A stretch of 64,000 bases of DNA from Duganella dendranthematis (GCF_012849375.1 NZ_CP051684.1:6014001-6078000); one strand, 5' to 3'; counted from the first letter of the stretch, positions 10,300 to 20,354 are shown. Numbers and translations: made by a program. Notes: a model not told the origin generated them from the letters alone.

Positions 10300-11784
10300 A
10301 TGAAATTCCTGCACAACCTGGAAACGTCCCGCAAGCTGCTGGCTGCCTTTGCTGTGGTGCTCAGCCTGACAGCGCTGATGGGGCTGAGCGCGCTGTCGCG
10401 CATCAGCGCGATCAACCATGCGTCGGCGGAACTGGCCGGCAAGTGGCTGCCGCAAACCATGTCGGCGCTGGCCAAGCGCAACGAGGCACTACTCAGCGAA
10501 GGCGCAACACCGTCGCCGGAAGCCCAATTGCAGCAAACCCGCGCCCTCAATACCCAGCTGAGCCAGCTGCTGGTCTCGGCCATTCAGTCCAGCCAGGAAG
10601 CCACTCGGCAGACCGATGAATTGTACGTCAGCGCCCGCGTCACAACCTACAGCCTGCTCTTCCTGGCTGTTGCCGGCGGCACGCTCCTGGCGCTGTGGAC
10701 AGCGCGCTCGATTACCACGCCGCTGCAGCAGGCCATGCTGGTGGCGCAACGCATCGCCAGTGGCGACCTCGGTACGCAAATCGCACCGCAGCCGGACAAC
10801 CAGACCGGCAAGCTGCTGCGCGCCATGCAGCACATGAACGACAGCCTGCAGGCCATCGTCTGCCGGGTGCAGCACGGCGCACGGGCGATCGGCGGCGCGG
10901 CGACGGAAATTGCGGACGGCAACCAGGATCTGTCCGCGCGAACGGAGCAGCAGGCGTCGGCGTTGGAGGAGACTGCCTCGTCAATGGAACAGCTGACCGC
11001 CACCGTACGCCAGAATGCCGGCCATGCGGTGGAGGCCAACAAGCTGGCGCTGTCGGCGTCGGCCGTCGCGCTGCGCGGCGGCAATGATGTGGCACAGGTG
11101 GTCGGTACCATGGCGTCAATCAACGATAGTTCGCGCAAGATTGCGGAAATCATCGGCGTGATCGATGGCATTGCTTTCCAGACCAATATCCTGGCCTTGA
11201 ATGCGGCAGTGGAAGCGGCGCGCGCCGGCGAACAAGGGCGTGGTTTTGCGGTAGTGGCGTCGGAAGTCCGCAGTCTGGCGCAACGCTCCGCGGCGGCGGC
11301 CAAGGAAATCAAGGAGCTGATCGACGATTCGGTCGACAAGGTGGCGCGCGGCACGCAACTGGCCGATCAGGCGCGCAAAACGATGGATGAGGTGGTGGGC
11401 AGCGTCAAGCAGGTGACTGGCCTGATCGGCGAGATTGCCGCCGCCAGCGCCGAGCAGACTGCGGGGCTGGAACAGGTCAACCAGGCGATTCTCGCGATGG
11501 ATCAAGCCACGCAGCAGAATGCCACGCTGGTCGGTCAGGCCGCCATGGCCGCCGCCTCCATGCGCGCCGAAACCGGCAAGCTGGGCGATGCGATCAGCTT
11601 GTTCGCCGCGACTGACATGCAGCGCGCTACAGCGGCATCGGCACCAGTCAAACCTGCCACAACATTGCCGCCCGTACAGCCGCCGCGCTCTGCGCCACCA
11701 ATGCGGCCGTCGGCTGGCGCCCTTTCCCGCCCGGCGCGCGCCGCGCAGCAACCGCAACAGCCAGTCGAATGGGAAGAGTTTTAA
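10300..11784 (+). CDS. methyl-accepting chemotaxis protein with CheR-docking tail
   Basis: About 494 residues. TM1 is at about 12-32, followed by a short periplasmic region of only ~100 residues (including [17 protein letters not shown]), TM2, HAMP ([20 protein letters not shown]) and a full signalling domain with the intact tip [20 protein letters not shown]. The C-terminus is a Pro-rich linker ending EWEEF, matching the xWxxF pentapeptide that recruits the methyltransferase CheR and deamidase CheB. The sensing module is shorter than the usual four-helix bundle. ATG 10300 was chosen for AAGG six bases upstream. The chemoeffector is unknown. Confidence 0.93.
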   Translation: MKFLHNLETSRKLLAAFAVVLSLTALMGLSALSRISAINHASAELAGKWLPQTMSALAKRNEALLSEGATPSPEAQLQQTRALNTQLSQLLVSAIQSSQEATRQTDELYVSARVTTYSLLFLAVAGGTLLALWTARSITTPLQQAMLVAQRIASGDLGTQIAPQPDNQTGKLLRAMQHMNDSLQAIVCRVQHGARAIGGAATEIADGNQDLSARTEQQASALEETASSMEQLTATVRQNAGHAVEANKLALSASAVALRGGNDVAQVVGTMASINDSSRKIAEIIGVIDGIAFQTNILALNAAVEAARAGEQGRGFAVVASEVRSLAQRSAAAAKEIKELIDDSVDKVARGTQLADQARKTMDEVVGSVKQVTGLIGEIAAASAEQTAGLEQVNQAILAMDQATQQNATLVGQAAMAAASMRAETGKLGDAISLFAATDMQRATAASAPVKPATTLPPVQPPRSAPPMRPSAGALSRPARAAQQPQQPVEWEEF

Positions 11785-11941
11785 TCTGCCAGCAAGGCAT
11801 GCTCCTACAACCCACCAGGGAGTATTCCGATACCGACCCAGCCTTGCTCCGAGCATCATGAAGTCACCGGAAACGCCTCAGCATTTACGCCAAGGTGTCA
11901 CCGGCGAGTACGTTCTTTTCACTTTATCAAAGGAATCAAAA

Positions 11942-12148
11942 ATGAACTCGAACCAAAAAAGCAGCACCAGCAACAGCAGCAATCAAGGCTCGAAACAAGG
12001 CTCGAATCAGAGCAACAAGCAGTCGGGCAACGCCGGTTCGTCCAGCGGCGCACGCACTGGCACCCAGGGCGGCACTCATGAGCAGCACGTCGAAGCTGGT
12101 CGTCAAAGCCACAAGAATGACGGCAACAAGCAATCCGGCAACCGCTAA
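11942..12148 (+). CDS. small hydrophilin-like, fully disordered protein
   Basis: 68 residues made almost entirely of Ser, Asn, Gln, Gly, Lys, His and Thr; Gly is about 16 percent and there is only one branched aliphatic residue (a Val). There is no signal peptide or membrane segment. A good ribosome binding site (AAAGGAATCAAAA before ATG) and the codon-true stop support it as a real gene. The composition meets the general description of hydrophilins, proteins linked to desiccation or osmotic stress, but no homology is claimed. It lies 157 bases after the chemoreceptor gene and faces a ClpP-like protease gene. Confidence 0.6.
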   Translation: MNSNQKSSTSNSSNQGSKQGSNQSNKQSGNAGSSSGARTGTQGGTHEQHVEAGRQSHKNDGNKQSGNR

Positions 12149-12166
12149 GTAGACAATCAGCGGTAA

Positions 12167-12189
12167 ATGCGGCGCCCCGCGCGCCGCAT
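12167..12189. terminator. hairpin between convergent genes
   Basis: A perfect 9-base stem (ATGCGGCGC with GCGCCGCAT) with a five-base loop lies between the small hydrophilic protein gene and the convergent ClpP-like gene. There is no T-run, so it is a weak terminator at best or a structural mRNA end. Confidence 0.45.
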
Positions 12190-12210
12190 CGCCGAAGCTC
12201 TCAATAAATT

Positions 12211-12771
12211 CTAAATGTTGGCTACCCGCTGGCCGGCAGGCGGTACAAAGTCCGTCACCCCGTTCACCAATCCCACTTTTAACGCTTCGGCCGCCGTCAG
12301 ATGCAGGTCCGAATATTCGTGCGTGCGCCAATTGTCGTCACTCAACTGCACATGGTTACGCAGGATTTGCTCGGTACGGGCGTCGTCCGCCTGCAAGCCT
12401 TCGACGATGATACGCAGGGCGTCCGGTCGGGCGCCATGCGGCGCGCTGGCGTGCGACTTGTGCACCATGAAGCGCGCCGTGTCGCTGGCATAGCGCTCGG
12501 CGCCGGCCAGGAACAAAATCACTGCGATCGACGCCACGGCGCCGGCATTGTAGGTGACGATCTTGATCGGCAACTTGCTCAGGTAGTTGTACAGACAAAT
12601 ACCGTCGCTGACATAGCCGCCGTTGGACTGAATCAGGATGTGGGCCGTGGTAATCCGGTCCTCGGTCATATCGGCAACGGCGTCAAACACGCGGCGGACC
12701 ATGTCGCTGTTAACGTCGCCGGACAGCGTGAACCACGCGTGCCCTTCATAACTGGTGTGATCTTGGCTCAT
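12211..12771 (-). CDS. ClpP-like serine protease (stand-alone, crotonase fold)
   Basis: 186 residues resembling ClpP-class peptidases. The Ser nucleophile S81 sits in AGAVASIAVILFLAG, the His H104 in ARFMVHKSH, and a late acidic segment (SDLHLTAAEALKVGLVNGV) matches the ClpP C-terminal pattern. The strand motif ILIQSNGGYVSDG is like the ClpP IxSPGG strand but degenerate. It lacks the N-terminal loops that bind ClpX or ClpA, and no ATPase gene is adjacent, so it may act without a Clp partner. Substrates are unknown. It starts at 12771, 360 bases from gcvT and divergent from it. Confidence 0.8.
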   Translation of the reverse strand: MSQDHTSYEGHAWFTLSGDVNSDMVRRVFDAVADMTEDRITTAHILIQSNGGYVSDGICLYNYLSKLPIKIVTYNAGAVASIAVILFLAGAERYASDTARFMVHKSHASAPHGARPDALRIIVEGLQADDARTEQILRNHVQLSDDNWRTHEYSDLHLTAAEALKVGLVNGVTDFVPPAGQRVANI

Positions 12772-12898
12772 GGTTGGGCTCTCGAAATAGTGTGATTAAT
12801 TCTAGCAAATTGTTTCTTTTCCAGCTTTTCTGTTGTTCATTCGTGCGCACAGGGGCAAAAATTGACATTCAAGCCCTTCTGACATATATTCCCGAGTC

Positions 12899-12998
12899 TT
12901 GATCGGGAGAGGGCAAACCAGCTTTGCCGCCGAAGGGGCACTACCCACAAACTCTCAGGCAAAAGGACCGGTCAAGGGGCCAGAAAACGGCTCAAACT
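12899..12998 (+). promoter_or_regulatory. glycine riboswitch, aptamer 1
   Basis: The core pattern of a glycine aptamer is visible: GGGAGAGGGC near the 5' end, GCCGCCGAAGGGGCA in the middle, and ACTCTCAGGCAAAAGGACC. It is directly followed by a second aptamer, as in the classic tandem glycine riboswitch upstream of gcv genes. Glycine binding in this class generally turns on expression of the cleavage system. Confidence 0.92.
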
Positions 12999-13085
12999 CT
13001 GGAGAGAGATTGCATGGGCAATCCACCGAAGGGGCGTGCGGAAGCAGCTTTCCGCTATCTCTCAGGTACCAAGGACAGAGGGGTT
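12999..13085 (+). promoter_or_regulatory. glycine riboswitch, aptamer 2
   Basis: The second aptamer starts at CTGGAGAGAG and repeats the core: CCACCGAAGGGGCG, then ATCTCTCAGG and AAGGACAGAGGGG. It ends about 47 bases before the gcvT start, leaving room for the expression platform. No clear T-run terminator lies in that stretch, so control at the ribosome binding site is more likely. Confidence 0.92.
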
Positions 13086-13131
13086 TGGAATATGCGTATT
13101 CCCTGTTAACCTCTTTTCGTTTGGACCGGAC

Positions 13132-14256
13132 ATGACGCTCAAAGCCACCCCCCTCAATAACGCACACCGCGCAGCCGGCGCCCGCATGGTCGATTTCGGC
13201 GGCTGGGACATGCCGGTCAACTACGGTTCCCAAATCGAAGAACACAACGCCGTGCGCACCGACGTCGGCATGTTCGACGTCGCCCACATGTGCGTGGTCG
13301 ACATCAAGGGCGACAACGCGCGCGCTTTCCTGCGCGGCCTGCTGGCCAACAACGTCGACAAGCTGCAAGTATCCGGCAAGGCGCTCTACTCCTGCATGCT
13401 GAATCCGGAAGGCACCGTGATCGACGACCTGATCGTCTACTTCATCAACGAGAGCTGGTTCCGCCTGGTGGTCAACGCCGGCACCGCCGAGAAGGACGTG
13501 GCGTGGATGCAGGCGCAAAATGACGCCACCAGCAGCGGCCTGACCATCACCCAGCGCCGCGACGGCGGCAGCGATGCCATGGCGCTGATCGCCGTGCAAG
13601 GCCCGAACGCCCGCGCCAAGGTGTGGGAAGTGATTCCGGAATCGAAGGAAGCCACCGCCGACATGAAGCCGTTCAACGTCGCCTTCGCCCAGAGCGCCGC
13701 GTTTGGCGAGGCGATGATCGCCCGCACCGGCTACACCGGCGAAGACGGTTTTGAAATCGGCGTCGCCGCCGACAAGGCGGAACAGCTGTGGAACGCGCTG
13801 ACCGCCGCCGGTGTCAAACCGGCAGGCCTGGGCGCACGCGACACGCTGCGTCTGGAAGCCGGCATGAACCTGTACGGCCAGGACATGGACGACACCGTGA
13901 ACCCGCTGGACGCCGGCCTGGCATGGACCATCGACCTGGTCTCCGAACGTGACTTCATCGGCAAGGCCGCGCTGCAAGCCAAGGGGCAGAACAGCCAGTT
14001 CGTCGGCCTGATCCTGCGCGAAAAAGGCGGCGTGCTGCGCGCGCACCAGAAAGTCATCGTGGCCGGCAGCGAGGCCACCGGCGAAATCACCAGCGGCACC
14101 TTCAGCCCTTCGATGCAGCAGGCGATCGCGCTGGCGCGCGTGCCGATGGGCGTGAACGTCGGCGACACCGTCCACGTAGAAATCCGCGACAAGAAACTGG
14201 CTGCTTCCGTGGTGAAGCTGCCGTTCGTCCGTAACGGTAAAATCCTGGCAGTCTAA
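13132..14256 (+). CDS. gcvT: glycine cleavage system T protein (aminomethyltransferase)
   Basis: 374 residues, normal GcvT length. It transfers the methylene carbon from the aminomethyl group on GcvH to tetrahydrofolate and releases ammonia. Visible family motifs are [20 protein letters not shown] near residue 20, the active-site region [27 protein letters not shown] and [12 protein letters not shown], and the C-terminal [14 protein letters not shown] 13132 was chosen because conserved homology begins there and GGACCGGA precedes it; upstream in-frame codons fall inside the riboswitch. It is the first gene of gcvT-gcvH-gcvP, under glycine riboswitch control. Confidence 0.97.
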   Translation: MTLKATPLNNAHRAAGARMVDFGGWDMPVNYGSQIEEHNAVRTDVGMFDVAHMCVVDIKGDNARAFLRGLLANNVDKLQVSGKALYSCMLNPEGTVIDDLIVYFINESWFRLVVNAGTAEKDVAWMQAQNDATSSGLTITQRRDGGSDAMALIAVQGPNARAKVWEVIPESKEATADMKPFNVAFAQSAAFGEAMIARTGYTGEDGFEIGVAADKAEQLWNALTAAGVKPAGLGARDTLRLEAGMNLYGQDMDDTVNPLDAGLAWTIDLVSERDFIGKAALQAKGQNSQFVGLILREKGGVLRAHQKVIVAGSEATGEITSGTFSPSMQQAIALARVPMGVNVGDTVHVEIRDKKLAASVVKLPFVRNGKILAV

Positions 14257-14284
14257 TTTAATTCACCACCTCTGGAGCCCAAAC

Positions 14285-14665
14285 ATGAACATTCCTGCAG
14301 ACCTGAAGTACACCGAATCCCACGAGTGGGTACGCGCTGAAGAAGACGGCACCGTCACCGTTGGTATTACCGAGTACGCGCAGGACGCGCTGGGCGACAT
14401 CGTCTTCGTCGAACTGCCGAAAGTCGGCGACAGCTACGAAGCCGGCAACGACGCCGCCGTGGTGGAATCGGTGAAAGCCGCCAGCGACATCTACGCCCCA
14501 GTGGCCGGCGAAGTCGTGGCCGTGAACGAAGACGTGGTCAACGCGCCGGAATCGATCAACGCCGACGCTTACGCCAACTGGCTGTTCAAGATCAAGCCGG
14601 CAGACGCCAACGCGATCAACGGCCTGCTGGACGCCGCAGCCTACGGCAAAAACACCGGCGCTTAA
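14285..14665 (+). CDS. gcvH: glycine cleavage system H protein (lipoyl carrier)
   Basis: 126 residues. It is the lipoylated shuttle of the cleavage complex and carries the aminomethyl group from GcvP to GcvT. The lipoyl-accepting lysine is K64 in [17 protein letters not shown], within the conserved biotinyl/lipoyl hammerhead fold. The N-terminal [20 protein letters not shown] is diagnostic. It starts 28 bases after gcvT with TCTGGAG as ribosome binding site. A strong terminator follows before gcvP, so read-through or partial termination may set H:P ratios. Confidence 0.98.
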   Translation: MNIPADLKYTESHEWVRAEEDGTVTVGITEYAQDALGDIVFVELPKVGDSYEAGNDAAVVESVKAASDIYAPVAGEVVAVNEDVVNAPESINADAYANWLFKIKPADANAINGLLDAAAYGKNTGA

Positions 14666-14681
14666 TCACAGCGCGCCATGA

Positions 14682-14705
14682 GGCCAGCCTTGCGCTGGCC
14701 TTTTT
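14682..14705 (+). terminator. intrinsic terminator after gcvH
   Basis: Seven-base GC-rich stem GGCCAGC/GCTGGCC with a five-base loop CTTGC, followed by five T. It lies between gcvH and gcvP, inside what would otherwise be a single operon, and may reduce gcvP transcription. Confidence 0.85.
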
Positions 14706-14733
14706 GTATTTCCCTCTCTAGCCCTGACATATC

Positions 14734-17628
14734 ATGACCCGCACCAGCCTCTCCCAACTCGAAGCACGCGACGCCTTCATCGCCCGCCACATCGGCCCAG
14801 ACGCCGCAGAACAGCAGGACATGCTGTCGGTCCTCGGCTACGCCACGCGCGCCGCCCTGATCGACGCCATCGTGCCCGCCAACATCCGCAACAAGGCCGC
14901 GCTGCCACTGGGCGCCTACACCCAGCCGATGCCTGAGCAGGAAGCGCTGAACCAGCTGAAGAAGATCGCCTCGAAAAACAAGGTGCTCAAGTCGCTGATC
15001 GGCCAGGGCTACTACAACACGCTGACGCCGAACGTCGTCCTGCGTAACATCTTTGAAAACCCGGCCTGGTACACCGCCTATACGCCGTACCAGCCAGAGA
15101 TTTCGCAAGGCCGCCTGGAAGCCATCCTGAACTTCCAGCAGACCATCACCGACCTGACCGGCATGGGCATCGCCAATGCGTCGATGCTGGACGAAGGCAC
15201 CGCCGCCGCCGAAGCGATGACGCTGATCCAGCGCGTCAGCAAATCGAAATCGAATGTGTTCTACGTCGCCGACGACGTGCTGCCGCAAACGCTGGAAGTG
15301 ATCCAGACTCGCGCCAAACCGCTCGACATCGACATCAAGACCTTCCACCCGGCCGAATTGTCCGCCGTCGGCGACTGCTTCGGCGTGCTGCTGCAATACC
15401 CGGGCGTGAACGGCAATGTGCGCGATTACAAAGCCGACGTCGCAGCCATCAAGGCAAAAGGCGCGATGGTAGTTGCCGCCGCCGACCTGCTGGCGCTGAC
15501 CATGCTGACGCCTCCGGGCGAATGGGGCGCCGATGTCGTCGTCGGTAACTCGCAGCGCTTCGGCGTACCGCTGGGCTTCGGCGGCCCGCACGCCGGCTAC
15601 ATGGCGACCCGCGACGAATTCAAACGCTCGATGCCGGGCCGCCTGGTTGGCGTCACCATCGACGCGCAGGGCAACAAGGCGTACCGCCTGGCGCTGCAAA
15701 CCCGCGAGCAGCACATCCGCCGCGAAAAAGCCACCTCCAACATCTGCACCGCGCAGGTTCTGCTGGCGGTGATGGCCTCGATGTACGCCGTCTACCATGG
15801 CCCGCAAGGCCTGCAGCAGATCGCCAAGCGCGTGCACCGCCTGACCGGCGTGCTGGCGTCGAACCTGAAAACGCTGGGCTACACCATCACCAACGACAGC
15901 TGGTTCGACACCCTGACCATCAACGTCAAAAACGCCGAGCAGCTGCATGCATCGGCCCACTCGCACGGCGTCAACCTGCGCGTGATCGACGCTTCGCACG
16001 TCGGCATCTCGCTGGACGAAACCACCACCCGCGAAGACATCGCGCTGCTGTGGACCGTGTTCTCGCATCCTGTCGGCGGCCCGGCCCACGGCCCGGACTT
16101 CGACAGCGTGGAAGCCGCCGTCGAGCGTTCGTTCCCTGAAGCGCTGCAACGCGAAAGCGCCTACCTGACGCACCCGGTATTCAACCGCTATCACTCGGAA
16201 ACCGAGATGCTGCGCTACCTGCGTTCGCTGGCCGACAAGGACCTGGCGCTGGACCGCACCATGATCCCGCTGGGTTCCTGCACCATGAAGCTGAACGCCA
16301 CCAGCGAAATGATCCCGGTGACCTGGCCTGAGTTCTCGACCATCCACCCGTTCGCGCCGGAAGCGCAAACCATCGGCTACCGCGAGATGATCGCTTCGCT
16401 GGAAGAGATGCTGTGCGCGGTGACCGGCTACGCCGCCATCTCGCTGCAGCCTAACGCCGGCTCGCAAGGCGAATACGCCGGCCTGCTGGTAATCCAGGCT
16501 TACCACCAGTCGCGTGGCGAAGGCCATCGCAACATCTGCCTGATTCCATCGTCGGCGCACGGCACCAACCCGGCATCGGCTTCGATGGTCGGCATGCAGG
16601 TAGTGGTCACCGCCTGCGACGAAAACGGCAACGTCGACCTGGCCGACCTGAAAGCCAAGGCCGAGCTGCACTCGAAGAACCTGGCGGCCGTCATGGTCAC
16701 CTACCCTTCGACTCACGGCGTGTTTGAAGAAGGCATCCGCGAACTGTGCGACATCATCCACAGCCACGGCGGCCAGGTTTACGTCGACGGCGCCAATATG
16801 AATGCATTGGTTGGCGTGGCCGCACCAGGCGCGTTCGGCGGCGACGTTTCGCACCTGAACCTGCACAAAACCTTCTGCATTCCACACGGCGGTGGCGGCC
16901 CAGGCGTCGGCCCGATCGGCGTTGGTGCGCACCTGGCCAAATTCCTGCCGAACCAGCGCTCGAACGGCTACATCCGCGACAACGCCGGCATCGGCGCCGT
17001 CTCGGCTGCGCCATACGGTTCGGCGTCGATCCTGCCGATTTCGTGGATGTACATCGCCATGATGGGCGCCGAAGGCCTGACCGCCGCGACCGAAACCGCG
17101 ATCCTCAACGCCAACTACATCGCCCGTCGCCTGTCGCCGCACTTCCCTGTGCTGTACTCGGGCCACGACGGTCTGGTGGCGCACGAGTGCATCATCGACC
17201 TGCGTCCGCTGCAGGATGCCACCGGCATCTCGAACGAAGACGTGGCCAAGCGCCTGATGGACTTCGGCTTCCACGCACCAACCATGTCGTTCCCGGTACC
17301 GGGCACGCTGATGATCGAGCCGACCGAGTCGGAATCGAAAATGGAAATGGACCGCTTCATCGACGCCATGATCGCCATCCGCGGCGAGATCGCCAAAGTG
17401 GAAAGCGGCGAATTCGACAAGCTGGACAACCCGCTGAAATTCGCGCCGCACACCGCCCAGGTGCTGACGGCCGACGTCTGGGAGCGCAAGTATTCGCGTG
17501 AAGTGGCGGCCTACCCGCTGCCATCGCTGCGCAAGCAGAAATACTGGCCACCAGTCGGCCGCGCCGACAACGTCTACGGCGACCGCAACCTCTTCTGCGG
17601 CTGCGCGCCGATAAGCGACTACGAGTAA
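14734..17628 (+). CDS. gcvP: glycine dehydrogenase (decarboxylating), GcvP
   Basis: 964 residues, the full-length homodimer-type P protein with both halves fused. It uses pyridoxal phosphate to decarboxylate glycine and passes the aminomethyl group to lipoyl-GcvH. The PLP lysine is K712 in [18 protein letters not shown], followed by the glycine-rich loop. Other signatures are FIARHIGP near the N-terminus, [16 protein letters not shown] and [16 protein letters not shown]. It starts 28 bases after the gcvH terminator. Together with GcvT, GcvH and lipoamide dehydrogenase (not in this window) it forms the glycine cleavage system that supplies one-carbon units. Confidence 0.98.
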   Translation: MTRTSLSQLEARDAFIARHIGPDAAEQQDMLSVLGYATRAALIDAIVPANIRNKAALPLGAYTQPMPEQEALNQLKKIASKNKVLKSLIGQGYYNTLTPNVVLRNIFENPAWYTAYTPYQPEISQGRLEAILNFQQTITDLTGMGIANASMLDEGTAAAEAMTLIQRVSKSKSNVFYVADDVLPQTLEVIQTRAKPLDIDIKTFHPAELSAVGDCFGVLLQYPGVNGNVRDYKADVAAIKAKGAMVVAAADLLALTMLTPPGEWGADVVVGNSQRFGVPLGFGGPHAGYMATRDEFKRSMPGRLVGVTIDAQGNKAYRLALQTREQHIRREKATSNICTAQVLLAVMASMYAVYHGPQGLQQIAKRVHRLTGVLASNLKTLGYTITNDSWFDTLTINVKNAEQLHASAHSHGVNLRVIDASHVGISLDETTTREDIALLWTVFSHPVGGPAHGPDFDSVEAAVERSFPEALQRESAYLTHPVFNRYHSETEMLRYLRSLADKDLALDRTMIPLGSCTMKLNATSEMIPVTWPEFSTIHPFAPEAQTIGYREMIASLEEMLCAVTGYAAISLQPNAGSQGEYAGLLVIQAYHQSRGEGHRNICLIPSSAHGTNPASASMVGMQVVVTACDENGNVDLADLKAKAELHSKNLAAVMVTYPSTHGVFEEGIRELCDIIHSHGGQVYVDGANMNALVGVAAPGAFGGDVSHLNLHKTFCIPHGGGGPGVGPIGVGAHLAKFLPNQRSNGYIRDNAGIGAVSAAPYGSASILPISWMYIAMMGAEGLTAATETAILNANYIARRLSPHFPVLYSGHDGLVAHECIIDLRPLQDATGISNEDVAKRLMDFGFHAPTMSFPVPGTLMIEPTESESKMEMDRFIDAMIAIRGEIAKVESGEFDKLDNPLKFAPHTAQVLTADVWERKYSREVAAYPLPSLRKQKYWPPVGRADNVYGDRNLFCGCAPISDYE

Positions 17629-17647
17629 TCCTCGTCCGCCCCAAAAA

Positions 17648-17674
17648 GCCCGGCTGCGCGCCGGGCTTTTTTTT
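17648..17674 (+). terminator. intrinsic terminator after gcvP
   Basis: Seven-base stem GCCCGGC/GCCGGGC with loop TGCGC, followed by eight T, 19 bases beyond the gcvP stop. It closes the gcv operon. Confidence 0.92.
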
Positions 17675-17685
17675 GCCGAAAGTGT

Positions 17686-17714
17686 TTGACATGCTTACAC
17701 CTGTCAGATATTCT
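17686..17714 (+). promoter_or_regulatory. sigma-70 promoter of the ArsR-type gene, likely leaderless
   Basis: A perfect -35 TTGACA (17686-17691), a 17-base spacer and a -10 TATTCT (17709-17714). The ATG of the next gene begins six bases after the -10, so the expected transcription start falls at or beside the A of ATG. The spacer also forms part of a TGACA-N10-TGTCA dyad (17687-17706), a candidate operator overlapping the -35. Confidence 0.75.
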
Positions 17715-17720
17715 TTACAC

Positions 17721-18047
17721 ATGAAATCAAAACAACTCACTGGCGATGAATTGCTCGCGGCGCTCTCGGCGCTGTCGAACCCCCATCGTCTGAGGGTGGT
17801 GGCGGCGCTGGCGGCTGGTGGACGGAATTACGTCAGCCAGCTGGCGCGGGAGTTGAATATCAGCCGCCCGCTGCTGCACCTGCATTTGCAAAAGCTGGAG
17901 GAAGCGGGCCTGGTGACCAGTCAGATGGAGCTGTCGAACGACGGCAAGGCGCTCAATTATTTCGACGCCGCACCGTTCGCCATCGACCTGACCCCGGCCA
18001 CCATCGCCGAAGCAGTACGTACCCTGACGACCAATCCTGAAAAGTAG
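17721..18047 (+). CDS. ArsR-type winged-helix transcriptional regulator
   Basis: About 108 residues. A winged helix occupies most of the chain: LLAALSALSNPHRLRVVAAL, YVSQLARELNISRPLLHLHL and QKLEEAGLVTSQMEL, followed by a basic/aromatic wing. No metal-binding cysteines are visible, so it is unlikely to be a metal sensor of the ArsR/SmtB type. It heads a run with two small membrane protein genes (gaps of 9 and 26 bases). The likely start ATG 17721 has no ribosome binding site and lies directly behind the promoter, implying leaderless translation. A dyad in the promoter suggests autorepression. Confidence 0.85.
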   Translation: MKSKQLTGDELLAALSALSNPHRLRVVAALAAGGRNYVSQLARELNISRPLLHLHLQKLEEAGLVTSQMELSNDGKALNYFDAAPFAIDLTPATIAEAVRTLTTNPEK

Positions 18048-18056
18048 AGGCTTACC

Positions 18057-18293
18057 ATGTCCGAAAATATTTACCTGCTTACCCTGCTGATGCCGCTGGG
18101 GACCATCTTCCTGATCTTCCTGCTGCGCTCCCGGACGGCCGTCAAGAAGGCCGAGCTGGAAGCGCAAGGCAACGAGGCTTACCGCCAGCTGGCCGAACGC
18201 GCCGTCGCCGCGCAGGAGCAAACGGCAGCCGCACTGGCCGACCTGAAGATCCGCATCATCGCCATTGAAAACGTACTGAAACAAGTCGAGTAA
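18057..18293 (+). CDS. small membrane-anchored coiled-coil protein (PspB-like layout)
   Basis: 78 residues: an N-terminal membrane helix (about 5-23, LLTLLMPLGTIFLIFLL), then a charged amphipathic helix rich in Ala, Glu and Gln, ending ADLKIRIIAIENVLKQVE. The layout resembles phage-shock protein B, one anchor plus a cytoplasmic coiled coil, but sequence identity is not evident and no psp genes are nearby. It starts nine bases after the ArsR-type gene with AGAGG upstream and is probably part of the same operon. Function unknown. Confidence 0.6.
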   Translation: MSENIYLLTLLMPLGTIFLIFLLRSRTAVKKAELEAQGNEAYRQLAERAVAAQEQTAAALADLKIRIIAIENVLKQVE

Positions 18294-18319
18294 TCTCACC
18301 CACATCGAGGAGCCGCACC

Positions 18320-18727
18320 ATGCCGCACGTATCGCTGTTTCGCCTGTATTCGCTGAGAGCCGTGTATCTGATCATTGCGCTGGGACTGGCGCTGGTGGTG
18401 TGGCCAAGCGTGATCCATCACGCCGAGCCGTGGGGCCTGTCGCAAGGAGTAGTGAAATGCATGCTGGCCGCCTTCAGCCTGCTGTGCGTGATCGGCATAC
18501 GCTATCCGCTGCAAATGCTGCCGGTGCTGTTCTGGGAACTGGCGTGGAAGTCGATCTGGCTGCTGATCGTCGCCCTGCCCGCGTGGCAAAGCGGCGCCAT
18601 GGACGAGAACATCATGGGCACGGCGATGGAATGCATGGTCGCCATCATCATCCCGCTGGCCATGCCGTGGAAGTACGTGATCGCCCGCTACATCCAGCAA
18701 CCGGGCGACCGCTGGCGCGCCGCTTAA
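18320..18727 (+). CDS. four-helix integral membrane protein, unknown function
   Basis: 135 residues with four hydrophobic helices (about 13-31, 44-62, 68-88 and 97-118), for example [19 protein letters not shown]. The C-terminus is short and basic ([13 protein letters not shown]). The ribosome binding site AGGAG precedes ATG by eight bases. It is the last gene of the ArsR-type regulator run, 26 bases downstream of the small coiled-coil protein, and its stop overlaps the stop of the convergent chemoreceptor gene by four bases. I do not recognise the family. Confidence 0.6.
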   Translation: MPHVSLFRLYSLRAVYLIIALGLALVVWPSVIHHAEPWGLSQGVVKCMLAAFSLLCVIGIRYPLQMLPVLFWELAWKSIWLLIVALPAWQSGAMDENIMGTAMECMVAIIIPLAMPWKYVIARYIQQPGDRWRAA

Positions 18728-20354
18728 CTCCGTACTGACGCCAGCCGCAGACGCACCACGCGCGGGCTGCCGGCCGGGCGCGTGGCGTCGGGCGGCTCCA
18801 GACCTTCGTCCAGCTTGAAGATGGCCACCGCTTGCGACAGATACAACGCCTGTCGTTGAAGGCTGCTGGCGGCGGCAGCGGCTTGCTGCACCAGCGCCAG
18901 GTTTTGCTGCGTCACCTGATCCATGCTGACGATGGCCTGCTGCACACCCAGCACGCCCTGCGCCTGCTGCGCACTGGTGTCGCCGATCTGGCCGATAATG
19001 TCACCGACCTGGCGCACCGAGGCCACAATCTCGGCCACGCTGTCACCGGCTTCCGCCACCGAACGCGCGCCGCTGTCGATATCCGCCACCGATTCGGCCA
19101 CCAGTAGCTTGATTTCCTGCGCCGCCGATGTCGAACGCTGCGCCAGGATGCGCACTTCGCCGGCCACCACCGCAAAGCCCTGTCCATGTTCGCCGGCGCG
19201 CGCCGCTTCCACCGCCGCGCTCAAGGCCAGCATATGCGTCTGCACCGCCAGGCCATCGATCACGCCGACGATTTCCACCACCCGCCGCGTGCTGCCGCGA
19301 ATCGACGCCAGGGTCACCACCAGCCGCTGCACCACCGAACCGCCACGCGCGGCAAAGCTGTTGGCGCATTGCGCCAGCTGGCCGGCCAATTCGGCGTGGG
19401 TAGCGGTGTCGGATACCTGCCCACCCAACTCCTGCATAGCGTCGCCGGCTTCCTCCAGCGTGCCGGCTTGCGCACGTGTGCGCCGCGTCAGCACCGCGTT
19501 ACCCTGGGCGATTTCTCGCGAGGCACTGTCGATCGACTGCGCGGTCGACAGGATGGTTTTGAGCGTGGTGTTCAGGTTGCGGATGCTGGTGTCGAGCGCG
19601 CGCGAGGTTTCGGCGATTTCATCGCGGCCGTAGACCCGCTGGCGCACCGTCAGGTTGCCTTCGGCCAGATCGACCGCCGCCGCCCCAATCTCGCGCACCT
19701 CTTTCAGCATGGCGTTACGCACCGCCATGGTCACCAGCAGCGACAAGGCAATCGACAACGCCACCACGATCGGCATCCAGGTGGACAGCACGCGGAAATC
19801 GGTTTCGGCATCGGCGTAGGCGCGCTCGCTCAGGCTTTGTTCCAGCTTCGACAGCTCCTCCAGGCGCTGCGCCACCACGTCGAACGACCGCTCGGCCTTG
19901 GACATGGCGTTGGCCGCCATCGACTGGTCGGCCATCGCCAGCTCGATCACGTCCTGCATGGCCTTGACGTACACCGTATGCGCGGCCTGCGACTGCACCA
20001 CGAACCGGCGTTCGGCCGGATCCGATTGCGTAGCCATTTCCAGCTGCGCGAACTGGCGGTCCAGCGCCGCGTGACGCAGGTGGATGTCGCGCACCAGCGC
20101 ATCCACGCGCGGCGCCGAGAAGCTGGCGTTGATCCAGGTGAGCAGCTGGTAGATTTCAGTATGCGCCTTGTGCGCGCCGGCCACCAAGTCGGCCGCCGCC
20201 TTCAGGCGCACCGCGCGCTGCTGCACCATGTTGTCGAGCGACTGGTTCTGCCGCAGCAGCCCGAGGTACGCGCCAGCGGACAGCACGATCAGCAGGATCA
20301 GCACCACTCCGGGGCCAGCAGCAGCTTGGGCCCGAGCTTCAGTTTACTGAGCAT
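18724..20354 (-). CDS. methyl-accepting chemotaxis protein, frameshifted start and altered tip
   Basis: The downstream frame gives 527 residues: TM1, a periplasmic helical bundle, TM2 ([20 protein letters not shown]), HAMP and a signalling domain. The natural start appears to be ATG 20354 ([15 protein letters not shown]), but that frame stops after 18 codons; adding one G near 20311-20315 would join it to the main frame through [16 protein letters not shown] at 20307 could rescue a protein with a shortened TM1. The hairpin tip reads [20 protein letters not shown] where receptors have [20 protein letters not shown], so trimer-contact positions are changed. There is no CheR pentapeptide. Confidence 0.8.

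Noticed and set aside
14662..17451. 929-codon open frame antisense to gcvP
   Set aside because: Shadow frame of a strongly GC-biased gene: repeated V-G-R-H-type composition, no domain, and full overlap with well-conserved GcvP.
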